DNA from: Pseudomonas sp. Root71
GTDB lineage: Bacteria > Pseudomonadota > Gammaproteobacteria > Pseudomonadales > Pseudomonadaceae
Length of the DNA stretch: 43,572 nucleotides
Direction: 5' to 3'
Assembly (NCBI RefSeq): GCF_001429045.1
Contig: NZ_LMHY01000007.1
Location: 10,845 to 54,416 of the forward strand
The notes under the pieces were generated by a model that had not been told where the DNA came from, did no database searches, and was given only the letters and a program-made list of their open reading frames with translations. Of this stretch, positions 24,527 through 32,220 are shown piece after piece. The position numbers and the translations under genes are program-made. Positions within the stretch are counted from its first letter, which is position 1. Each line of letters starts with the position of its first letter.

Positions 24527-25528
24527 TCAGGCTGATGCGGCTTCGCTCTCGGCGGCTGCCCGCACCTTGCCACGCTCGTGGAAGATGAAACCGATGCTGT
24601 TGAGCAGCAGTTGCGCGGCCAGGATCGAGGTCATGCCGGTCGGGTCGTAGACCGGTGCCACTTCCACCAGATCCATGCCGACGATGTTGCCTTTGCTGCG
24701 CTTGGCCAGGGCCTGGATGATTTCCAGCACTTCGTAGTAGAGGAAGCCGCCGTGGCTCGGGGTGCCGGTGCCGGGGGCGATGGACGGGTCAAAACCGTCG
24801 ATGTCGATGGTGATGTAGTAGTTGATGTCCTGCGGGATCAGCGCCAGCACACCCTCGACGCCAAGGCGACGCACATCACGCACCGAGAGGATTTTCGAGC
24901 CGGCTTCATGGGCTGCTTCGTAGTCGTCGCGGTTGGACGACGAGACGTTGCGGATACCCATCTGGGTCATGCCGACAATGTGGTTCATTTCCGAGGCGCG
25001 GCGCAGCGGGTTGCCATGGCCGTAGCGAACACCGTGGCGTTCGTCGACGAAGTCCAGGTGCGCATCGAAGTGGATGATGTGGATCGGGCCGCGGCCTTCG
25101 AAGGCCTTGATCACTGGCGCGTGCACCGAGTGGTCGCCGCCGAGCACCACCGGCATCACGCCAGCATCGAGGATCTTGCGCACGGCGTATTCGGTGTTCT
25201 TGTTGCTGGTGACCATGTCGGTGTGAACGATGTCGGCATCACCGACGTCGACCATGCGCACGTCCGATGCGGTGAGGTACATCACGTCATCTTCGTGGTC
25301 GTAGGCGCCGGCGTGGCCGAAGGAAAACAGCGTCGATGCTTCGCGAATCCCGCGTGGTCCGAAGCGTGCGCCGGAGCGCCACTGGGTGCCCATGTCGTTG
25401 GGCACGCCGAGCACCGCGACGTCGGCATCCAGTGCATCCCAATCGGTGCACACCGGGGATTTGCCAAAGGTGCAATGACCCACGAATGGCAGGTTCAGGC
25501 GACCGGATTCATAACCGTTGTTCGACAT
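24527..25528 (-). CDS. Ureohydrolase (agmatinase / guanidino-acid hydrolase family)
   Basis: 333 residues from the ATG at 25528, with GGAGAGG upstream. The dimanganese ligands of the arginase/agmatinase fold are all visible: His133 in GGDHS, Asp155, His157 and Asp159 in FDAHLDF, Asp242 and Asp244 in IDIDGFDPSIAPG, with Glu289 in DLVEVAP. It releases urea from a guanidino compound. Family members act on agmatine, 4-guanidinobutyrate, 3-guanidinopropionate or guanidinoacetate, and sequence alone does not decide. It is the first gene of a run with ALDH, NCS1 transporter and BetA-like dehydrogenase and is divergent from a LysR gene. A cytosolic AguA/AguB route for agmatine already exists 10 kb away, which favours a different substrate here. 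Confidence 0.92.
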   Translation of the reverse strand: MSNNGYESGRLNLPFVGHCTFGKSPVCTDWDALDADVAVLGVPNDMGTQWRSGARFGPRGIREASTLFSFGHAGAYDHEDDVMYLTASDVRMVDVGDADIVHTDMVTSNKNTEYAVRKILDAGVMPVVLGGDHSVHAPVIKAFEGRGPIHIIHFDAHLDFVDERHGVRYGHGNPLRRASEMNHIVGMTQMGIRNVSSSNRDDYEAAHEAGSKILSVRDVRRLGVEGVLALIPQDINYYITIDIDGFDPSIAPGTGTPSHGGFLYYEVLEIIQALAKRSKGNIVGMDLVEVAPVYDPTGMTSILAAQLLLNSIGFIFHERGKVRAAAESEAASA

Positions 25529-25632
25529 TTCTAGCCTCTCCACTTCTTGTTATCGGCTTGGCGGACTGCAAGGCGACCGCCGTTGGAAAGACTATGGGCG
25601 CAGGTTTTCGTGGAAAAAATGCTAAACATCAG

Positions 25633-25648
25633 ATACTCATATCGGTAT
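25633..25648. promoter_or_regulatory. Candidate LysR operator between ureohydrolase and LysR genes
   Basis: ATACTCAT and ATCGGTAT form an imperfect dyad (6 of 8 positions complementary) in the 151-bp divergent gap, 32 bp before the LysR ATG. Position fits an autoregulatory LysR site. Weak evidence; no repeat of the motif was found nearby. Confidence 0.35.
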
Positions 25649-25679
25649 TCCCGATGCATCCCCATGCCGGAGGCCCAAG

Positions 25680-26594
25680 ATGATCCAGCTGCACGATGTC
25701 GACCTGAAACTGCTCAGGGTGTTTGCCACGATTGTCCGCTGCGGTGGCTTCTCGGCAGCGCAGGCGGCGCTCAATGCCGGGCAGTCGACCATCAGCGAAC
25801 AAATGACCCATCTGGAAACCCGCCTCGGGGTCAAGCTCTGCCAGCGTGGGCGCAGCGGCTTCCGCCTGACCGAACAAGGGGTGGCGATCCATGAAGCCAC
25901 CCAGCGCCTGTTGTCGGCGGTGGAGAACTTCTGCATGGACGCCGACGTGCTCAAGCAGCACATCAGCGGCAAGCTCAACCTGGGGATCATCGACACCACG
26001 ATCACCGACCCGGATTCGCCGATTCCGCGCACCACCCAGCGCTTCGTTTCACGGGGTCATGACGTACACCTGAACGTGTACGTCGGCACCCCGGCGGAAC
26101 TCGAAGAACGGGTGCTCGACGGCCGCCTGCACCTGGCCATCGGGCACTTCCCGATCCATGTGCCGGGCCTGCTGCAATCACCGCTGTACCAGGAAGCCCT
26201 GGGTTTGTATTGCGGCCGGCGCCACCCTTTGTACGGCAGCCACGCCGAAGGTGAGGAGCTACTCGAAGAAGTCGCTGCGGGGCGCATCGTCGTGCGCGGC
26301 TACATGCAGCAATACGACCTCGAACACCTGGGCGTCAGCAAGGCGGCCGCCACCGTGGACAACATCGAAGCCACGGCGATCCTGATCATTTCCGGCGCCT
26401 ACCTGGGCTTCCTGCCTGAGCACTTCGCCGCCCAATGGGTCAAGAGCGGCGAGATGCACCAGTTGGCCCCGGGGAGTTTGCGTTTGAAGTCGCCGTTCGA
26501 CGTGATCACCCGTCGCGGCACGGCACCGCCACCGATCCTGCAAGCGTTCCTCGAGGACCTGGCCGCCAGCGCCCGTAAAACCGGCCAGCCGTGA
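25680..26594 (+). CDS. LysR-type regulator, divergent from the ureohydrolase run
   Basis: 304 residues; ATG with GGAGG upstream. The N-terminal winged helix reads VDLKLLRVFATIVRCGGFSAAQAALNAGQSTISEQMTHLETRLGVKLCQRGRSGFRLTEQG, with a standard effector domain after it. The DNA-binding domain is of the same subfamily as the LysR protein at 42654, with QRGRSGF/ERGRGGF and FSAAQAALN/ISAAQTALN shared. Both are divergent from gene runs containing paralogous NCS1 transporters. It probably activates the ureohydrolase-ALDH-NCS1-GMC genes in response to their substrate. Confidence 0.92.
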   Translation: MIQLHDVDLKLLRVFATIVRCGGFSAAQAALNAGQSTISEQMTHLETRLGVKLCQRGRSGFRLTEQGVAIHEATQRLLSAVENFCMDADVLKQHISGKLNLGIIDTTITDPDSPIPRTTQRFVSRGHDVHLNVYVGTPAELEERVLDGRLHLAIGHFPIHVPGLLQSPLYQEALGLYCGRRHPLYGSHAEGEELLEEVAAGRIVVRGYMQQYDLEHLGVSKAAATVDNIEATAILIISGAYLGFLPEHFAAQWVKSGEMHQLAPGSLRLKSPFDVITRRGTAPPPILQAFLEDLAASARKTGQP

Positions 26595-26662
26595 TGTGAC
26601 GCTCGCCAAATTCAAATTTTGCCGGGCATACTGATTCGGTTCGTCAACCTTGCAGGCCCGTC

Positions 26663-28171
26663 ATGCGCATCCACGTCACCTTCATCGACCGCGTCGGCAT
26701 CACCCAGGAAGTGCTGGCCCTGCTCGGTGGTCGCAGTTTCAACCTCGACGCCGTGGAGATGGTGCCGCCGAACGTCTACATCGACGCCCCGACCCTCGGC
26801 GCCGAAGTGCTCGAAGAACTGCGCGAGGCGCTTTTCGACGTGCGCGGCGTGCAAGCGGTGACCATGGTCGACATCCTTCCGGGGCAACGCCGGCGCCTGC
26901 AACTGGACGCGTTGCTGGCCGCCAGTTCCGACCCGGTGCTGGCGGTGGATGATCGAGGCCATGTGCTGCTGGCCAACCCGGCGCTGATCGCCCTCTGCGG
27001 CCGCGAACCGGCCGGTGAATCCCTGACCGCACTGTTCGACGATGCCGATTTGCAACGCACCTTGATCGCTCAGCATTTCCGCCTGCCGATGCACGAGGTC
27101 AGCCTCGGCGGCCAGACGCTGCTGCTCGACGCGATGCCGATCACCGACGCCGGCGCCCTGCTCACCCTGTATCAACCCAATCGCATCGGTGAACGCCTGT
27201 CGGCACTGCACCATGACCATGCCGAAGGCTTCGATGCGCTGCTCGGCGAATCGCCGCCGATCCGTGCACTCAAGGCCCGCGCCCAACGAGTGGCGGCCCT
27301 CGATGCACCGCTGCTGATCCAGGGCGAAACCGGCACCGGCAAGGAACTGGTGGCCCGTGCCTGCCATGCCATCAGCCCACGGCACGATGCGCCGTTTCTG
27401 GCCCTGAACTGCGCGGCACTGCCAGAGAGCCTGGCCGAAAGCGAGCTGTTCGGCTATGCCCCCGGCGCCTTCACCGGCGCGCAACGGGGCGGCAAGCTCG
27501 GCCTGCTGGAACTGGCAGACCAGGGCACGGTGTTCCTCGATGAAGTGGGGGAAATGTCGCCCTATCTGCAAGCCAAGTTGCTGCGTTTCCTGAGCGATGG
27601 TTGCTTCCGCCGGGTCGGTGGCGACAAAGAGGTCCGGGTCAATGTGCGGGTGCTCAGTGCGACCCACCGCGACCTGGAAAAAATGGTCGCCGAAGGGCGT
27701 TTTCGCGAAGACCTGTTCTACCGCCTCAACGTGCTCAACCTGCAAGTGCCGCCGCTGCGCGAACGCGGTCACGACATCCTGCTGATGGCCAATCACTTCA
27801 TGCAGCAGGCCTGCGCGCAGATCCAGCGACCGGCGTGCCGTTTGGCGCCGAGCACCTTCAGCGCCCTGCTCGGCAACCGCTGGCCGGGCAACGTGCGGCA
27901 ACTGCAAAACGTGATCTTTCGCGCGGCGGCGATTTGCGAAAACCCGCTGGTGGACATCGACGACCTGGACATCGCCCGCACGGCCGTCGAGCGGCAAAAC
28001 GACGGCGAAGTCGGCAGCCTGGAAGAAGCGGTTGGCGACTTTGAGAAGAACCTGCTGGAACAGCTGTATCGCAGCTATCCGTCCAGCCGGTTGCTGGCGG
28101 CGCGGTTGCAGACGTCCCATAGCGCGATTGCGATTCGCTTGCGCAAATACGGGATTCCCGCCAAGCCCTGA
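26663..28171 (+). CDS. gcsR: TyrR-type sigma-54-dependent activator, probable GcsR (glycine-responsive)
   Basis: 502 residues. Residues 1-75 form an ACT-like ligand-binding domain (MRIHVTFIDRVGITQEVLALL), 80-180 a PAS-like domain, and 190-425 a AAA+ domain with Walker A GETGTGKE (221-228), the sigma-54 contact loop GAFTGA (268-273) and Walker B VFLDEVGE (290-297). The C-terminal HTH (SRLLAARLQTSHSAIAIRLRKYGI) resembles TyrR. In P. aeruginosa GcsR, a TyrR-like protein, activates a second glycine-cleavage operon in response to glycine. The gcvH and glyA genes directly downstream, with a -24/-12 promoter, support the same role. An alternative is PhhR-like aromatic control, which the context does not favour. 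Confidence 0.85.
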   Translation: MRIHVTFIDRVGITQEVLALLGGRSFNLDAVEMVPPNVYIDAPTLGAEVLEELREALFDVRGVQAVTMVDILPGQRRRLQLDALLAASSDPVLAVDDRGHVLLANPALIALCGREPAGESLTALFDDADLQRTLIAQHFRLPMHEVSLGGQTLLLDAMPITDAGALLTLYQPNRIGERLSALHHDHAEGFDALLGESPPIRALKARAQRVAALDAPLLIQGETGTGKELVARACHAISPRHDAPFLALNCAALPESLAESELFGYAPGAFTGAQRGGKLGLLELADQGTVFLDEVGEMSPYLQAKLLRFLSDGCFRRVGGDKEVRVNVRVLSATHRDLEKMVAEGRFREDLFYRLNVLNLQVPPLRERGHDILLMANHFMQQACAQIQRPACRLAPSTFSALLGNRWPGNVRQLQNVIFRAAAICENPLVDIDDLDIARTAVERQNDGEVGSLEEAVGDFEKNLLEQLYRSYPSSRLLAARLQTSHSAIAIRLRKYGIPAKP

Positions 28172-28208
28172 GTGATCTGTCGGAACACATTGTCACCGAC
28201 AACACATT

Positions 28209-28319
28209 CCCCTGTGGGAGCGAGCTTGCTCGCGATGAGGGAGTGTCAGTCGATATCAATGTGACTGTCATACCGCTATCGTCGGAACGCCGCCCGGAGC
28301 AAGCTCGCTCCCACAGGGG
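28209..28319. repeat. Paired REP element with an interrupted right arm
   Basis: The left arm CCCCTGTGGGAGCGAGC starts at 28209. The right arm ends GCTCGCTCCCACAGGGG at 28319 but is interrupted: between CTATCG (to 28281) and GAGCAAGC (from 28297) lie 15 bases where the other copies have one C. It lies just after the activator gene and upstream of the gcvH promoter region. Confidence 0.85.
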
Positions 28320-28430
28320 ACCAGTGTTGTTGCTGAATTCCTCGTCTGCAAATCGATACAGCGTAGCGAAATCAAGACAATCCCTTCCACGCCAGCAATC
28401 ACGGCGCTTGCCTCCAAGGGCATACTTGCT

Positions 28431-28448
28431 TGTATTGAATTCAATACG
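28431..28448. promoter_or_regulatory. TyrR-box-like operator upstream of gcvH
   Basis: A perfect 16-bp palindrome GTATTGAATTCAATAC occupies 28432-28447. Read as TGTATT, six bases, AATACG it has the 18-bp TGTA-N10-TACA architecture of TyrR boxes with one mismatch at the edge. It lies about 65 bp before the -24 element, a suitable distance for an enhancer site of the TyrR/GcsR protein encoded next to it. Within the 416-bp gap 28172-28587 the other recognisable parts are the REP pair and the sigma-54 promoter. Confidence 0.6.
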
Positions 28449-28512
28449 GGTGAGATATCACAAACACTACACAAACAACTCAAGCCATTGATTTAAAACA
28501 ACTAATTAACCT

Positions 28513-28527
28513 TGGCACCACCCTTGC
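28513..28527 (+). promoter_or_regulatory. Sigma-54 (-24/-12) promoter of gcvH-glyA
   Basis: TGGCAC (28513-28518), five bases, TTGC (28524-28527) matches the RpoN consensus at every conserved position with correct GG-to-GC spacing. Transcription would start near 28538, giving a leader of about 50 bases to the gcvH ATG at 28588. The adjacent gene encodes a GAFTGA-containing activator. Confidence 0.85.
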
Positions 28528-28587
28528 TATCACTCCTGCAACCCGCTCGTCACCCCGCCACGAGCCTTAAAACAATAAGGAGTTGAT

Positions 28588-28971
28588 ATGAGCCAATTGC
28601 GTTTTACCGTCGATCACGAATGGTTGCGCCTTGAGAGCAATGGCCTGGTCACCGTCGGCATCACGGCGTTTGCCCAGCAGGCGCTAGGGGATGTGGTGTT
28701 CGTTCAGGTGCCTGAACTGGGCGCCTTCGATGCAGGCGCTGAAGTGTCGGTGCTGGAATCGGTGAAAGCCGCCAGCAGTATCGGCATGCCGCTGGACGGC
28801 GAAGTGGTCGAGATTAACGCGACGCTGGAGAGCACCCCGGAACTGGTCAACGAAGATCCATTGGGCGAAGGCTGGTTCTTTCGCTTCAAACCGGTCGATG
28901 CCCTGGCGCTGAGCGATCTGCTGGATCAAGACGCCTATGAACGACTGACCGCAGAACACGCCGACACTTGA
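28588..28971 (+). CDS. gcvH: Glycine cleavage system H protein (second-copy type)
   Basis: 127 residues, the normal family length; ATG with AAGGAG upstream. FTVDHEWLRLESNGLVTVGITAFAQQALGDVVFV is the N-terminal hammerhead; the lipoyl attachment residue is Lys60 in ESVKAAS; EGWFFRFKP closes the domain. Lipoyl-GcvH shuttles the aminomethyl group between the P and T proteins. It is the first gene after the sigma-54 promoter, followed 42 bp later by glyA. P and T protein genes are not in this window, so it must work with partners encoded elsewhere. Confidence 0.95.
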   Translation: MSQLRFTVDHEWLRLESNGLVTVGITAFAQQALGDVVFVQVPELGAFDAGAEVSVLESVKAASSIGMPLDGEVVEINATLESTPELVNEDPLGEGWFFRFKPVDALALSDLLDQDAYERLTAEHADT

Positions 28972-29013
28972 AGCCCTCCCGGGCATTTCCCGAATCCGCA
29001 AAAGGACCACACC

Positions 29014-30270
29014 ATGTTCAGCAAACACGACCAGATCAAAGGCTATGACGACGAACTGCTGGCGGCGATGAACGCCGAGGATGCGCGGCAGGAACACCAT
29101 ATCGAACTGATCGCCTCGGAAAACTACACCAGCCAGCGGGTGATGGAGGCACAAGGCAGCGGCCTGACCAACAAGTACGCCGAAGGGTATCCGGGCAAGC
29201 GTTACTACGGCGGCTGCGAGCACGTCGATGTGGTCGAGCAACTGGCCATCGACCGCGCCAAACAACTGTTCGGCGCCGACTATGCCAACGTCCAGCCGCA
29301 CTCCGGCAGCCAGGCCAACGCCGCAGTTTATCTGGCATTGCTGCAAGCCGGCGACACCGTGCTGGGCATGAGCCTGGCCCACGGCGGTCACCTGACCCAC
29401 GGCGCCAAGGTGAGTTTTTCCGGCAAGCTGTACAACGCCGTGCAGTACGGCATCGACACTACCACGGGCCTGATCGATTACGACGAAGTCGAGCGCCTGG
29501 CGGTCGAGCACAAGCCGAAGATGATCATCGCCGGGTTCTCGGCCTATTCGAAGACCCTGGACTTCCCGCGTTTCCGCCAGATCGCCGATAAGGTCGGTGC
29601 GTACTTCTTCGTCGACATGGCCCACGTCGCCGGGCTGGTGGCAACCGGTCTGTACCCCAATCCCCTGCCCTACGCCGACGTGGTCACCACGACCACCCAC
29701 AAGACCCTGCGCGGCCCCCGTGGCGGCCTGATTCTGGCCAAGGCCAATGCGGAGCTTGAGAAAAAATTCAACGCCGCGGTATTCCCCGGCGGCCAGGGCG
29801 GCCCGCTGATGCACGTGATCGCCGCCAAGGCCGTGTGCTTCAAGGAAGCGTTGGAGCCGGCATTCAAGACTTATCAGGCGCAAGTGATCCGTAACGCCCA
29901 GGCGATGGCGCAGGTGTTTATCGAGCGCGGTTATGACGTGGTGTCTGGCGGCACGGATAACCACTTGTTCCTGGTCAGCCTGATCCGTCAGGGCCTCACC
30001 GGCAAAGACGCCGACGCCGCCCTCGGCCGTGCCGGCATCACTGTGAACAAGAACGCCGTGCCCAACGATCCGCAATCGCCGTTCGTGACCTCGGGCTTGC
30101 GCATCGGCACGCCGGCAATCACCAGCCGTGGCTTCAAGGAAGCGCAGAGCATTGCGTTGGCCGGCTGGATCTGCGACATCCTCGATCACCTTGGCGATGC
30201 CGATATCGAGGCCAATGTCGCCCGGCAGGCGGCCGCCCTGTGTGCCGACTTCCCGGTCTACCGCGACTGA
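29014..30270 (+). CDS. glyA: Serine hydroxymethyltransferase
   Basis: 418 residues, typical length; ATG with AAAGGA upstream. The PLP lysine is Lys230 in [42 protein letters not shown] and [15 protein letters not shown] are GlyA signatures. It interconverts glycine plus methylene-tetrahydrofolate and serine in the cytoplasm, so together with H protein it channels glycine to serine. It is probably one of two or more glyA copies, as is usual in Pseudomonas, and here it is tied to a glycine-responsive regulator. Confidence 0.97.
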   Translation: MFSKHDQIKGYDDELLAAMNAEDARQEHHIELIASENYTSQRVMEAQGSGLTNKYAEGYPGKRYYGGCEHVDVVEQLAIDRAKQLFGADYANVQPHSGSQANAAVYLALLQAGDTVLGMSLAHGGHLTHGAKVSFSGKLYNAVQYGIDTTTGLIDYDEVERLAVEHKPKMIIAGFSAYSKTLDFPRFRQIADKVGAYFFVDMAHVAGLVATGLYPNPLPYADVVTTTTHKTLRGPRGGLILAKANAELEKKFNAAVFPGGQGGPLMHVIAAKAVCFKEALEPAFKTYQAQVIRNAQAMAQVFIERGYDVVSGGTDNHLFLVSLIRQGLTGKDADAALGRAGITVNKNAVPNDPQSPFVTSGLRIGTPAITSRGFKEAQSIALAGWICDILDHLGDADIEANVARQAAALCADFPVYRD

Positions 30271-30288
30271 GCACACAACACAAAAACC

Positions 30289-30408
30289 CTGTGGGAAAAA
30301 ACTCTGTGGGAGCGAGCTTGCTCGCGATGGCGGACTTTCATTCAACATCAATGCTGAATGTAATGGCCTCATCGCGAGCAAGCTCGCTCCCACAGGGTCT
30401 CCCACAGG
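30289..30408. repeat. Nested REP pair between glyA and lipA
   Basis: The main pair has CTGTGGGAGCGAGCTTGC at 30304 and the complementary GCTCGCTCCCACAG to 30395. Outside it a second, shorter pair, CCTGTGGGA (30289-30297) and TCCCACAGG (30400-30408), repeats the element ends. It lies in the 168-bp gap between glyA and lipA and could partly uncouple lipA expression from gcvH-glyA. Confidence 0.85.
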
Positions 30409-30438
30409 TTCTGCTCCCTGCTGCACAAGGAAAGCATC

Positions 30439-31428
30439 ATGAATGCCATTGTCGAATCGACCGGCAAGAGCCCGGCGAAAGTGGAAATCGGCACCAAGCT
30501 GCGCGGCGCGCAAAAGGTCGCACGGATTCCGGTGAAGATCATTCCCACGGATGAATTCCCGCGCAAGCCCGACTGGATTCGTGTGCGCATGCCGATCTCT
30601 CCCGAGGTCGACCGGATCAAGCAGCTGTTGCGCAAGCACAAGCTGCACAGCGTCTGCGAAGAAGCCTCGTGCCCGAACCTCGGTGAATGTTTTTCCGGTG
30701 GCACGGCGACCTTCATGATCATGGGCGACATCTGCACCCGTCGCTGCCCGTTCTGCGATGTCGGCCATGGCCGGCCCAAGCCGCTGGACGTCAACGAGCC
30801 GATGAACCTGGCCGTGGCCATCGCCGAGCTGCGCCTGAAGTACGTGGTGATCACCTCGGTGGACCGCGACGATTTGCGCGACGGTGGTGCCCGACACTTT
30901 GTCGATTGCCTGCGGGAAATCCGCAAGCTGTCCCCCGGCATTCAACTGGAAACCCTGGTGCCGGATTATCGCGGACGCATGGACGTGGCCCTGGCGATCA
31001 CCGCCAGTGAGCCCCCGGACGTATTCAACCACAACCTGGAAACCGTACCGCGCCTGTACAAGGCCGCGCGGCCGGGTTCGGACTTCGAGTGGTCGCTGGA
31101 CCTGCTGCAGAAATTCAAGCAAGCGGTGCCCCATGTGCCGACCAAATCCGGCCTGATGCTGGGTCTGGGCGAGACCGACGAAGAAGTCATCGAGGTCATG
31201 CAGCGCATGCGCGAGCACGAGATCGACATGCTGACCCTCGGCCAATACCTGCAACCCTCGCGCAGTCACTTGCCGGTGCAGCGCTTCGTGCACCCGGACA
31301 CCTTTGCCTGGTTCGCCGAGGAAGGCACGCGCATGGGCTTCAAGAACGTGGCGTCCGGGCCGCTGGTGCGTTCGTCCTATCACGCCGATCAACAACTTCA
31401 TGGAGGTACGGACGGTTTCAAGCCATGA
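30439..31428 (+). CDS. lipA: Lipoyl synthase (probable second copy)
   Basis: 329 residues; ATG with AAGGAAAG upstream. The auxiliary 4Fe-4S cluster ligands are Cys73, Cys78 and Cys84 ([12 protein letters not shown]) and the radical-SAM cluster Cys99, Cys103 and Cys106 (CTRRCPFC). The C-terminal RSSYHADQ supplies the conserved serine. It inserts two sulfurs into octanoyl chains on lipoyl domains, including GcvH. In Pseudomonas the housekeeping lipA normally sits with lipB and dacA, so this copy beside gcvH and glyA is likely a dedicated paralogue that lipoylates H protein when glycine catabolism is induced. Confidence 0.95.
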   Translation: MNAIVESTGKSPAKVEIGTKLRGAQKVARIPVKIIPTDEFPRKPDWIRVRMPISPEVDRIKQLLRKHKLHSVCEEASCPNLGECFSGGTATFMIMGDICTRRCPFCDVGHGRPKPLDVNEPMNLAVAIAELRLKYVVITSVDRDDLRDGGARHFVDCLREIRKLSPGIQLETLVPDYRGRMDVALAITASEPPDVFNHNLETVPRLYKAARPGSDFEWSLDLLQKFKQAVPHVPTKSGLMLGLGETDEEVIEVMQRMREHEIDMLTLGQYLQPSRSHLPVQRFVHPDTFAWFAEEGTRMGFKNVASGPLVRSSYHADQQLHGGTDGFKP

Positions 31429-31461
31429 TGCAATGACTGGTCATGCATGGAGCCGCTTCCG

Positions 31462-32220
31462 ATGTTTCGTTCACCCTGTCTGTTGTTGCTGTGCCTGAGC
31501 CTTGCCACGTCGTGCATGGCCGACGAATCGAAACCCGGGCACATGGTGTATGTGCGCAGTGTCGACCCGGGCATCGAGCAGGACATCCGCTACGCCAGCG
31601 CGCACAACTTCACCGGGCACCCGCTCGACGGTTACCAGGCAGCGGAATGCCTGCTGTCGGCGGATGCTGCGAAGGCGTTAGCCAGAGTGCAAAGCTCGCT
31701 GAAAGCCGAAGGCTACGGCTTGAAGGTATTCGATTGTTATCGCCCGACCCGCGCGGTGGCGGACATGGGCCGCTTCGCCAGCGAACCTGGCGACTCGCTC
31801 AAGACCGAGTTCTACCCCCGGGTCGACAAGCAGGACTTCTGGCGCCTGGGGTATGTGGCCCGGGTGTCCAATCATTCCCGGGGAAACACCGTCGACCTGA
31901 CCCTGACCGGCCCCGAGGCCCTGCCCGCCGACACCTGGACGCCTTCGGCCACGCCGGTGGATTGCACCGCCCCTTACGGCCAGCGCTGGCACGACGGCGC
32001 CCTCGACATGGGCACCGGTTTCGATTGCTTCGATGAGCGGGCGCACACCGACTCGGCGCTGATCAACGCCACGGCCAAAGCCAATCGCCAGCGCCTGACC
32101 AGTGCCATGGCCAAGGAAGGCTTTGTGGGTTATTCGGCCGAGTGGTGGCACTTCACGTACAGCGGGAATCCGCCGAAGCCGGACGTCATGGACTTCCCCA
32201 TCACGCCGCTTGCACCATGA
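31462..32220 (+). CDS. ddpX: D-alanyl-D-alanine dipeptidase, VanX/DdpX type (peptidase M15D)
   Basis: 252 residues from the ATG at 31462, chosen because GGAG (31450 region) is 9 bases upstream; the earlier in-frame ATG at 31447 overlaps that site. The N-terminus is a signal peptide; ATSC at residues 15-18 is a weak lipobox, so a lipoprotein is possible. Zinc ligands are His138 and Asp145 (SNHSRGNTVD) and His230, catalytic base Glu227 (EWWH), and Arg94 in FDCYRPTR. It cleaves D-Ala-D-Ala, probably in the periplasm for recycling or use of peptidoglycan D-alanine. The stop overlaps the next start (ATGA). Confidence 0.92.
   Translation: MFRSPCLLLLCLSLATSCMADESKPGHMVYVRSVDPGIEQDIRYASAHNFTGHPLDGYQAAECLLSADAAKALARVQSSLKAEGYGLKVFDCYRPTRAVADMGRFASEPGDSLKTEFYPRVDKQDFWRLGYVARVSNHSRGNTVDLTLTGPEALPADTWTPSATPVDCTAPYGQRWHDGALDMGTGFDCFDERAHTDSALINATAKANRQRLTSAMAKEGFVGYSAEWWHFTYSGNPPKPDVMDFPITPLAP

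Noticed and set aside
26612..28120. A 502-codon minus-strand frame opposite the sigma-54 activator
   Set aside because: The plus-strand frame has Walker motifs and GAFTGA; the opposite frame has none.
9179..30408. Recurring palindromic repeats as a CRISPR array
   Set aside because: Copies are scattered singly between genes, each is an inverted pair, and there are no regular spacers or cas genes.
28684..31401. A 905-codon open frame on the minus strand opposite gcvH, glyA and lipA
   Set aside because: It runs antisense through three well-supported genes and the REP element, has low-complexity His/Gln/Gly-rich translation typical of antisense frames in GC-rich DNA, and shows no domain.
31462..32220. 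Vancomycin-resistance role for the VanX-like gene
   Set aside because: No vanH or ligase genes are present, the protein carries an export signal, and a Gram-negative outer membrane already excludes glycopeptides.
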